Shown: one piece after another, positions 1 through 5,983 of the stretch | How positions within the stretch are numbered: the first letter of the stretch is position 1 | Layout of the letters: each line of letters starts with the position of its first letter | IMG/VR virus record: IMGVR_UViG_3300025131_000180 | Span: 1-36,480 of that record | Strand: one strand, 5' to 3' | Length of the DNA: 36,480 bases | Source of the DNA: a virus | The notes under the pieces: model-generated | What the model was told of the DNA's origin: nothing | Database searches by the model: none | Seen by the model: the letters and a program-made list of their open reading frames with translations, nothing else | Program-made: the position numbers and the translations under genes

Positions 1-2
1 CC

Positions 3-983
3 GACGCTAGAAAGTTTTCAATATCTGGGTGTTATGTGCATGATAATACCGGCGTCATAACAAACCGAATTATGGGCGATGGCGGCGCTCAGGTGGGGAC
101 TTTTTCCGGCGCTAGCGATCACGCGCTCATAGGAGAATGCAGGTTTGTGCGCAGCGAGGATCACGGCGCCGCGAACGGCGCGTCTATCTTGATCGGGGGA
201 TCCCATGTCCTCGTTCGTAACACTTTGTTTGTCGGTGGTCCGGACCCAAGGAACGGAGTATTTTTGATGCAAGGCCACTCATATACAAATACGACCGCTA
301 GTTTTGTTACGTGCGTTGCAACTAGTTCGTTCTTTTCCACATCTGGCGGCGGCTCAAAAGGCGCCATACAAATGGGGAAAGTGACCAATTGCATCGTTTC
401 GGGTGGCGCCCCCGACAATAGTGGCGCCGGCTGGATTGGTATAAAGTCTGACCATCATCAAAATAATTGTATATTTGTAGATGGCAGTTCTGGAAAGAAG
501 ATAATTGCCGCCGGCGGGGCCTCTGCGTCTTTTTCTGGTTCAGAAATATCGCAAAATCCGCTATTTGCGGACGCCTCAAATTTAGACTTTACGCTACAGG
601 CCTCTTCGCCATGTGCCACCGCCGGCACGGCACCACCCGAGGACACATTTACAGACATGCCCGAAGTGGACTTATCTGGTACCATCCGCCCGGGCAAAGA
701 TTGGACAGCATATTCCACACCAGCAGAATCAAATTTTGGCGGCGACCTCACAATAAATTTATATAGCAACGCAACTGTGCAATATAAAAGGCCCGGCACA
801 GGCGGGGATTCTATGGGAGCCTATCAGCGGGGAGGTGGCTATGCGGGCGACCTTGATAAAGTCGACCAAGTTCCATTTTCATTAGCCATAAAAGGAGCAG
901 CAGGTCTTCGTGGAAGATCCATTCCATATTGTGTCAGCAAAGGAGGTGACCCGTCTACCATAATTGAAACAGGCTCTGTTTAA
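3..983 (+). CDS. Beta-helix tail-spike/fibre-like protein, 5' end missing
   Basis: The reading frame is open to the left window edge, so the start lies outside; the first possible in-window start (GTG at 36) is probably not real. The visible part (about 326 residues) is rich in Gly, Ser, Asn and short beta-prone runs, with repeated patterns such as NTLFVGG, NCIVSGG and NNCIFVDG. These are typical of rungs of a right-handed parallel beta-helix (pectate-lyase-like fold) found in phage tail spikes and in polysaccharide-binding or -degrading proteins. The last ~90 residues lose the rung pattern and look like a separate C-terminal domain. No catalytic residues can be assigned. It could be a receptor-binding spike or a structural fibre. 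The fold is inferred from residue pattern only. Confidence 0.6.
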   Translation, partial: DARKFSISGCYVHDNTGVITNRIMGDGGAQVGTFSGASDHALIGECRFVRSEDHGAANGASILIGGSHVLVRNTLFVGGPDPRNGVFLMQGHSYTNTTASFVTCVATSSFFSTSGGGSKGAIQMGKVTNCIVSGGAPDNSGAGWIGIKSDHHQNNCIFVDGSSGKKIIAAGGASASFSGSEISQNPLFADASNLDFTLQASSPCATAGTAPPEDTFTDMPEVDLSGTIRPGKDWTAYSTPAESNFGGDLTINLYSNATVQYKRPGTGGDSMGAYQRGGGYAGDLDKVDQVPFSLAIKGAAGLRGRSIPYCVSKGGDPSTIIETGSV

Positions 984-998
984 CCGGGCTGTTTCAAT
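963..998. other. 10-bp inverted repeat around the stop codon of the spike gene
   Basis: ATTGAAACAG (963-972) pairs perfectly with CTGTTTCAAT (989-998). The 16-base loop holds the TAA stop at 981-983. No T tract follows, so this is not a standard intrinsic terminator. It may protect or process the 3' end of the upstream message. Confidence 0.5.
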
Positions 999-1006
999 GA
1001 TATAAG

Positions 1007-1016
1007 ACTATTTAAT
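1007..1016 (+). promoter_or_regulatory. ACTATTTAAT motif, candidate late promoter
   Basis: One of a family of ACTATTTA(T/A) motifs that sit between transcription units in this window. Here it starts 49 bases before the ATG at 1056 and is part of a 13-base dyad (1007-1019). A palindrome CCGCACGTGCGG (1021-1032) lies between it and the AGGAGG ribosome binding site at 1041-1046. Promoter function is inferred from position and recurrence only. Confidence 0.4.
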
Positions 1017-1055
1017 AGTGCCGCACGTGCGGTATAAATTAGGAGGAACAAATTT

Positions 1056-1286
1056 ATGGAATATTTACAAAAGGCTGGCGCAGTACTCAAAGAATTAACA
1101 GCCATGGCACTTTCAGTTTTGGCTTTAGGTGTCGTTTTACAAGTGTTATTTGGATCAAACGTTGCGTTTTTTCCAGTCGATGTAGTGGGAAATGTCGTTG
1201 CACTTACTAAATCACTAGGTAGCGAAGGCCTTGTTGGCTTGGTTGCTATATGGGTCTTGGTTTCTTTGTTTAATAGGAATCAATAG
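1056..1286 (+). CDS. Small two-helix membrane protein, possible holin
   Basis: A 76-residue protein with a strong ribosome binding site (AGGAGG, 1041-1046). It has two hydrophobic segments, roughly residues 15-40 and 57-72, separated by a short loop (NVVALTKSLGSEG). Both termini carry few charges. Size and topology fit a small phage holin or another inner-membrane protein. It heads a group of small membrane or coiled-coil genes (1056-2784) that together look like a lysis set, although no endolysin is visible here. No sequence family is recognised, so the holin idea rests on topology and neighbourhood. Confidence 0.5.
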   Translation: MEYLQKAGAVLKELTAMALSVLALGVVLQVLFGSNVAFFPVDVVGNVVALTKSLGSEGLVGLVAIWVLVSLFNRNQ

Positions 1287-1305
1287 TAAATTAGGAATTT
1301 TTGTT

Positions 1306-1327
1306 ATGAGGCGGGAAACCGCCTCGT
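1306..1327. other. GAAA-tetraloop hairpin between two small membrane genes
   Basis: GAGGCGG (1308-1314) and CCGCCTC (1319-1325) form a perfect 7-bp stem closed by a GAAA tetraloop. One wobble and one A-T pair extend it. No T tract follows, so it is more likely an mRNA stability or processing element than a terminator. It lies 27 bases before the next start. Confidence 0.6.
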
Positions 1328-1351
1328 GGCAAAGACAAATTAGGAGCTTTT

Positions 1352-1546
1352 ATGAGACAGGTATTAGATAAAACTTTAAATAAAATATTGTCGCGCAAAT
1401 TGATGGTGTGGATTACGGCCACAAGCTTTATGTTTTTGGACGTTGTACCCTTAGAATCATCAGACTGGGTAGCAATATCGTTGGCGTACATTGGCCTCGA
1501 AGGCCTAGCTGACATTGCAGCTAGATGGAAGCATGGGCCTGCATAA
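1352..1546 (+). CDS. Small membrane protein, holin-like
   Basis: A 64-residue protein with ribosome binding site AGGAG about 10 bases upstream. A basic N-terminus (residues 1-16, with several K/R) precedes one hydrophobic stretch at about 17-32 (LMVWITATSFMFLDVV), then an acidic turn and a second, weaker hydrophobic helix (about 37-55). The C-terminus is basic (ARWKHG). The pattern resembles small phage membrane proteins often annotated as holins. Its stop overlaps the next start (TAATG), which implies translational coupling. Function is not established. Confidence 0.5.
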   Translation: MRQVLDKTLNKILSRKLMVWITATSFMFLDVVPLESSDWVAISLAYIGLEGLADIAARWKHGPA

Positions 1547-1914
1547 TGAAACTTACAAAGTCGAGGTTAAAAGAACTCATTAAAGAAGTATATGACACAG
1601 AGGGCGCCCCCTCTGAAGAAACAGAAGAAGATATACAAGCTTCTCTCGAAGAGGCTTATACAAAATTACACAATGCGTTGGATGTGGCTTCTCGCCTCAA
1701 ACCAGATCTTGCTCTAGAAATTGGACCCATAGCTCACTCAGTGGGAGAGCTATTAAACGAAGAGCCCGAAGATGAACCAGAAGATGATTACGAAGAAAGT
1801 CTCAGACGAAGATACGACAAAGAAGAGGCCGCGGCCCGAAGAGAGGGCCCGTCAACCCCTTGGACACAAGAAAAGATCGCGGCCCTTTGGGACGACGATG
1901 AGGAAGATTGGTAA
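1546..1914 (+). CDS. Small acidic phage protein with an MKLTKSRLKELIKE-type N-terminus
   Basis: The start is taken as ATG 1546, overlapping the stop of the preceding gene (TAATG), rather than the in-frame ATG 21 bases upstream. This choice gives an N-terminal amphipathic motif, MKLTKSRLKELIKEV, of a kind that starts many small proteins of marine T4-like phages. The 122-residue product is very acidic: Glu/Asp-rich runs lie at about residues 19-28 and 71-85, and the C-terminus ends DDDEEDW. A middle helix (about 30-65) could form a coiled coil. No catalytic motif or membrane segment is visible. Function unknown. Confidence 0.6.
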   Translation: MKLTKSRLKELIKEVYDTEGAPSEETEEDIQASLEEAYTKLHNALDVASRLKPDLALEIGPIAHSVGELLNEEPEDEPEDDYEESLRRRYDKEEAAARREGPSTPWTQEKIAALWDDDEEDW

Positions 1915-1915
1915 A

Positions 1916-2323
1916 ATGAAATTATTAATAATTAAAAAAATTCTAAAAAAGTGTTGGGCATGGTTGAAACATAACTGGAAAGCACCATTCGTTGTGTTGT
2001 TTGCTTTATTTACATGGCTTATTTTGCGAAGAAAAAATATTGCAGAGCAAATTTTACAGATTCGAGAAGCTAGCTACAAAGCGCAAATCGATGAGATTAA
2101 TCGTCTTCACGCGGAAGAACTCAAGAAAAGAGATGAGATTTTAGAACAATACAATAAAACAGTTTCTAATTTAGAAAAAGAATTTGCTAAAAATAATAAA
2201 GAATTGGATGAAAAAAAGAAAAAATCTGTTAAAGAAATTGTTGAAAAGTATTATAATGATCCTGATACCTTAGCTATGATGATTGGTAAGAGGTTTGGAT
2301 TTAAATATACAGGGGATGAATGA
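1916..2323 (+). CDS. Membrane-anchored coiled-coil protein, possible inner-membrane spanin
   Basis: The start is ATG 1916, one base after the previous stop. A longer in-frame ORF from 1772 would overlap the upstream gene by 140 bases and is rejected. The 135-residue product has a basic N-terminus (KKILKKCW), one transmembrane helix at about residues 22-40 (ending FTWLILRR) and a long charged coiled coil (about 42-115) rich in K/E. This single N-terminal anchor plus long helix is the layout of Rz-type i-spanins. The next gene, overlapping by ATGA, encodes a secreted partner-like protein. Sequence homology to a known spanin cannot be shown by eye. Confidence 0.5.
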   Translation: MKLLIIKKILKKCWAWLKHNWKAPFVVLFALFTWLILRRKNIAEQILQIREASYKAQIDEINRLHAEELKKRDEILEQYNKTVSNLEKEFAKNNKELDEKKKKSVKEIVEKYYNDPDTLAMMIGKRFGFKYTGDE

Positions 2324-2784
2324 GATTAATAATACCGGTATTAGTTGCTATGCTGGCTTTCCCAGCGTGCTTATTTGCTGACACGCCAATAAACCCAGAG
2401 ACAGATGAAACACCAAAAGTTACTGGAATACAAAAAGGGGAAGAAGCTCCTTATAATGGTGTGCTTTTAAATACTGCAGCTGCAGCTAAAATATTTGCTG
2501 ATAAAGATTTCTCTGCGCAAGAGTGCATCATGAGAATTAACTTCGAGGTTCAGAAAGAACATCTCCGCATGCAATTGTTGTTAGACAACACAAAACTTAG
2601 CCTAGATACAATGGACAAAAAGTACACAGCAATTATTGATATTAAAAATAATGAAATCGAGAGGTTGAGCAAAGTTGCTCTTGAAAATTCAAATGATTAT
2701 TCTACTTGGTGGGCAGTTGGTGGAGTACTTGCTGGTATCGCTTTAACTATTGCCGTTGTTTACGCTGTGGAGGAAGTTAAGTAA
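2320..2784 (+). CDS. Exported coiled-coil protein with C-terminal membrane helix, possible spanin partner
   Basis: A 154-residue protein whose start overlaps the previous stop (ATGA). Residues 1-20 form a signal peptide (MRLIIPVLVAMLAFPACLFA) with a plausible signal peptidase I site (LFA before DT). The Cys at 17 could suggest a lipoprotein, but the lipobox is poor. A short motif APYNGVLLN follows at about 43-51. A helical, coiled-coil-like middle (about 70-125) leads to a C-terminal transmembrane helix (about 129-150). A protein exported and anchored at both ends could act in the periplasm during lysis, for example as a unimolecular or paired spanin. Role inferred from topology. Confidence 0.5.
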   Translation: MRLIIPVLVAMLAFPACLFADTPINPETDETPKVTGIQKGEEAPYNGVLLNTAAAAKIFADKDFSAQECIMRINFEVQKEHLRMQLLLDNTKLSLDTMDKKYTAIIDIKNNEIERLSKVALENSNDYSTWWAVGGVLAGIALTIAVVYAVEEVK

Positions 2785-3392
2785 TGGCTCGAAAGCAAAG
2801 GGGTGTCGGCGGCCTTTCTAAAGAACAGTTATATAATTTTGTAAAAGTAAAAGGATCTCAAGTAGTTACAAATTTTAATCATGATCCTGCTAAAAATGCG
2901 AATTCAGTTATATTAAGAATCGGCACGGGAGATACAGACGAAGACGCCGCAGGAAGAGTTCGATCTGGTTTTCTATATCAATTAAACAATGGCGTTTGGG
3001 AATTGCCAGATTATGCAACTGCAGCTGTTCCAACATATGAATATAGAATGTTATTAGGAATAGCGTTGGGCGCCCCTTTTGGGCAATACAATGGCACCCC
3101 TCAAGACGTTGGAATGTTAATTCAAGGAGTCACTACAACCGTTGTATTTGGTCTGCCCAGCCCAGGTCGAGCGCTGTTTGTTATGGCCAATGCCTCTTAC
3201 AAGGGGTATATGCAGATCGACCCGTCCACCTCCGCAAATAACGTAATACGATTTTGTGGATATTCTCTGGGATATGAACTTACAACCATTGATGGCTCTA
3301 CGCGGGCCCAAACTTTAGTTTTATTTCAACCGAGCGACGCATTTGCCATATATGGCACTTCCGCTGGCAGTAGTATATATCAAAACGTATAA
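2784..3392 (+). CDS. Virion-type protein with a beta-rich C-terminal module
   Basis: A 202-residue protein joined to the previous gene by TAATG. A basic N-terminus (MARKQRGVGGLSKEQLYNFVK) precedes a Gly/Thr/Ser-rich beta region without membrane segments. The motif LLGIALG followed by DVGMLIQG (about residues 90-115) closely matches LLGIAIG ... HGMLTRG near the C-terminus of the fibre gene at 11467-13506. The two proteins therefore share a C-terminal surface or decoration-type module. It is probably a minor structural or fibre-associated component. The exact location in the particle cannot be told. Confidence 0.5.
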   Translation: MARKQRGVGGLSKEQLYNFVKVKGSQVVTNFNHDPAKNANSVILRIGTGDTDEDAAGRVRSGFLYQLNNGVWELPDYATAAVPTYEYRMLLGIALGAPFGQYNGTPQDVGMLIQGVTTTVVFGLPSPGRALFVMANASYKGYMQIDPSTSANNVIRFCGYSLGYELTTIDGSTRAQTLVLFQPSDAFAIYGTSAGSSIYQNV

Positions 3393-3393
3393 C

Positions 3394-3789
3394 ATGAAAC
3401 CAAAAAACCTTAATAAAATAGCAGAAATTGAAAAAGCCATTGCAAAAAAATATGGCAAAGAAGCAGTTGCTAATCCTAAATCATTCTGGACAGATGAGAA
3501 AGAAGAAGAATACTTAGAACAGCTCAAAGAGTTTTATAAAGAGGAATATAAAAAAAAAGAACAAAAGGAGAAAGTTGAGAAAGACGGCTTTTTCCTTCCC
3601 AAGAATCTAATTACTAAGAAGAATAAAAGGAAATGCCCCGTTTGTGAAGTATTTTCTTTTGAGATCAAAGACGATCTCTATATGAACAAGTTTGAATGTT
3701 GCTTTGACTGTTATATTCAACATGTTCAAGGGTACGAAGAAAGGTGGCTAGATGGTTGGAGGCCGCTGAAAGACAAGGAGCAAAATTAA
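3394..3789 (+). CDS. Small zinc-binding (CxxC) phage protein upstream of terminase
   Basis: The start is ATG 3394, just after the previous stop; a longer ORF from 3343 overlaps the upstream gene and is rejected. The 131-residue protein has a Lys/Glu-rich helical N-terminal half (residues 1-70). A cysteine cluster follows: C81-P-V-C84, then C102-C103 and C106 (FECCFDCY), compatible with one structural zinc site. It ends with an aromatic segment (EERWLDGWRPL). Proteins of this pattern occur near packaging genes in marine T4-like phages, from general recollection. DNA-binding or assembly roles are possible. It could stand in for a small terminase only speculatively. Confidence 0.6.
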   Translation: MKPKNLNKIAEIEKAIAKKYGKEAVANPKSFWTDEKEEEYLEQLKEFYKEEYKKKEQKEKVEKDGFFLPKNLITKKNKRKCPVCEVFSFEIKDDLYMNKFECCFDCYIQHVQGYEERWLDGWRPLKDKEQN

Positions 3790-4392
3790 ATGGCAACAGT
3801 ATCTGTAAATGACATTATAAAGGGCATCGCGCAGGCAGCGGCCAATGCTTATGATGGCTCACAATATGAAAAATATGCTGCCGACGGCAAAGCGCGAAAG
3901 GTTGGCCTTAAACGTGAAGAAGGCGATGCCATTCTTGATTCGAGGGTGATGGATGGTTTTAAAATTCGCATTACTGGCCCAAAGCTCATTGTTACCTACC
4001 AAACCGAACTTTCTATTAAAGAATATCACAACTCTAAGCTTGATGAAGAAATTGAGCGCACTTATAAAGGTATTGTATCGTTTTTAAAGAAAGAGTACAA
4101 AGCAATTACTGGTAATACTTTAACTCTTAAATCAGATGGAGATGCTGATATTTTAGTACAAAACATGTCTAAGATCCGCACATGGGCTCAAGCAAAAAAA
4201 GTCTATACCATCGGAGGTGTCAAAGGTTTAGATACCGTTGGTGATAATCAACTAGAAACACCCGCAGAAAAATTAAGAACTGCAGTTGAAAAGTTCTTAG
4301 CCATTGGCAAAGACAAATATCCTGGCGCTAAAAAGCCAAGCAATGCTAAGGCACCAAAAGGTGCCAAGAAAACAAACAATGCCAAAGCGTAA
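3790..4392 (+). CDS. Conserved phage protein with Lys/Ala-rich tail
   Basis: A 200-residue protein immediately after the zinc protein and overlapping the terminase start by TAATG. The N-terminal half has mixed alpha/beta character, with a beta hairpin at about 55-75 (FKIRITGPKLIVTYQTEL). The C-terminal ~30 residues are low complexity: KPSNAKAPKGAKK and KTNNAKA, strongly basic and likely disordered. A basic tail next to the packaging motor would suit nucleic-acid contact. Position just before gp17 is where T4 has gp16 (small terminase), but no coiled-coil oligomerisation helix typical of gp16 is evident. Function unassigned. Confidence 0.55.
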   Translation: MATVSVNDIIKGIAQAAANAYDGSQYEKYAADGKARKVGLKREEGDAILDSRVMDGFKIRITGPKLIVTYQTELSIKEYHNSKLDEEIERTYKGIVSFLKKEYKAITGNTLTLKSDGDADILVQNMSKIRTWAQAKKVYTIGGVKGLDTVGDNQLETPAEKLRTAVEKFLAIGKDKYPGAKKPSNAKAPKGAKKTNNAKA

Positions 4393-5978
4393 TGAGTTAC
4401 AAATTAACAAAAAAAGAGATTTTAAAAGAAGTTCTCAAGTGCGGTAAAAATTCTCAATATTTTAATAATAACTACGCTAAGATTCCACACCCGGGCCACG
4501 GCCTCATTCCGTTTAAAACATATGACTACCAAAATGATTTGCTAGAAAATTTTAATGACCACCGATTCACAGTTGTGTTAAAGGCGCGCCAGCTTGGCAT
4601 TTCTACAATTGTTGCCGGGTATATTGCGTGGCTGCTGCTTTTCCATCGTGACAAAAATGTACTTGTGGTTGCAACCAAACTAAACACCGCAGCAAATTTG
4701 GTGCGGAAAGTGAAAGGAATTATTAAACACCTACCAACATGGCTAAAAATAGCCAACATTGATATTGATAACAAAAATTCTTTCGAATTGAGTAATGGGT
4801 CACAAGTTAAGGCGTCATCGACATCAGCCGATGCAGGACGTTCTGAATCTCTATCTCTACTTGTCATTGATGAGGCTGCCCACGTCGAAAACTTGACTGA
4901 CCTGTGGACAGCATTATATCCCACCATCTCTACTGGTGGGCGATGCATCGCTTTGTCGACACCAAATGGTGTTGGCGACTGGTTTCATGAGACATACACT
5001 AAGTCTGAGGCCGGCCAAAACGAATTTTTTCCTGTGCAGTTGATGTGGGATGTGCACCCCGATAGAGATCATGAGTGGTTTGAAACAGAGACTAAAAATA
5101 TGAGCAGAAGACAGATTGCGCAAGAGTACGAGTGTAATTTTAATACATCTGGTGAAACTGTTATAGATGGCGATGACATCCAGCGACTAAAAGCAAAAAT
5201 TCAAGAACCAAAGTATAGAACGGGCATCGATAGAAATTATTGGATCTGGGAAGAGTTCAATCAAGAAAACACTTATTTGCTTGTTGCTGATGTTTCGCGC
5301 GGCGACGGCGCCGACTTTTCTGTTTTCCACATTTTCAAGTTGGAAACCATGGAAATAATTGCTGAATACCAAGGAAAGGTAACACCAGATTTATTTTCTG
5401 AAATAGTTTATAATGCCGGCCTGGAATATGGAAATGCGATGATCGTTGTAGAAAATAATAGTGTTGGGTTTGCGGTGCTCGACAAATTAATAGAAAGATC
5501 ATATCCAAATATTTATCACTCAATCAAATCTACTCATGAATATATCGATCAATATCAAGCAGAAACAACATCAAGCGCTGTAGCTGGTTTTACGACTTCT
5601 CTAAAAACACGCCCTTTAATAATCGCCAAGTTTGAAGAATTCATAAGAAATAAACTGTTAACTATTTATTCTAAGAGGTTTATTAACGAATTAGACACTT
5701 TCATTTGGAAAAACGGAAGACCCCAAGCGCAACGAAGCTACAATGATGATTTAATTATGGCCTGTGCGATTGGGTGTTGGGTGAGAGACACAGCATTAAT
5801 TGAAAATCAGCGTGATTTAGAGTACAAAAAAGCATTTTTAAATTGTATAATGACTAATAAGACACATATAGATAGCAGAATCTCCGGCATGCAGAAAACG
5901 AGCCAAACAGCAGCGTTCGAAAAAATAGTTGATGAGAAAAAGAGAATGAAAGAATTTCTCTGGCTATTAAAAGGATAG
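4392..5978 (+). CDS. 17: Terminase large subunit (gp17-like ATPase-nuclease)
   Basis: A 528-residue packaging motor. The N-terminal ATPase has a Walker A-type loop at about residues 61-70 (KARQLGISTI; compare SRQLGKT in T4), Walker B at about 156-165 (LLVIDEAAHV) and a coupling-motif-like LSTPNG near 190. The C-terminal RNase H-fold nuclease has its acidic residues in ADVSRGDGADF (about 299-309), VVENNSVGF (about 352-360) and YNDDLIMA (about 449-456), matching the three-carboxylate pattern of the family. It pumps DNA into the prohead by docking on the portal, whose gene starts 5 bases downstream. It is somewhat shorter than T4 gp17 (610). Confidence 0.95.
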   Translation: MSYKLTKKEILKEVLKCGKNSQYFNNNYAKIPHPGHGLIPFKTYDYQNDLLENFNDHRFTVVLKARQLGISTIVAGYIAWLLLFHRDKNVLVVATKLNTAANLVRKVKGIIKHLPTWLKIANIDIDNKNSFELSNGSQVKASSTSADAGRSESLSLLVIDEAAHVENLTDLWTALYPTISTGGRCIALSTPNGVGDWFHETYTKSEAGQNEFFPVQLMWDVHPDRDHEWFETETKNMSRRQIAQEYECNFNTSGETVIDGDDIQRLKAKIQEPKYRTGIDRNYWIWEEFNQENTYLLVADVSRGDGADFSVFHIFKLETMEIIAEYQGKVTPDLFSEIVYNAGLEYGNAMIVVENNSVGFAVLDKLIERSYPNIYHSIKSTHEYIDQYQAETTSSAVAGFTTSLKTRPLIIAKFEEFIRNKLLTIYSKRFINELDTFIWKNGRPQAQRSYNDDLIMACAIGCWVRDTALIENQRDLEYKKAFLNCIMTNKTHIDSRISGMQKTSQTAAFEKIVDEKKRMKEFLWLLKG

Positions 5979-5983
5979 ATTAA

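Noticed and set aside
1033-1040. TATAAATT as a T4-type late promoter
   Set aside because: It abuts the AGGAGG site, so transcription would start inside or after the ribosome binding site.
1525-1545. In-frame upstream ATG for the acidic protein starting at 1546
   Set aside because: It lies inside the previous gene, and the start at 1546 gives the typical MKLTKSRLKELIKE N-terminus with a TAATG overlap.
1772-1915. Longer ORF extending the coiled-coil membrane protein upstream
   Set aside because: The extension overlaps the acidic-protein gene by 140 bases and reads as an out-of-frame translation of it; ATG 1916 fits one base after the previous stop.
3343-3393. Longer ORF for the zinc-binding protein
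   Set aside because: The extra 17 codons overlap the preceding gene; ATG 3394 lies right after its stop.
5661-5669. ACTATTTAT inside the terminase gene
   Set aside because: It lies far from any start codon in an AT-rich coding region; taken as chance.
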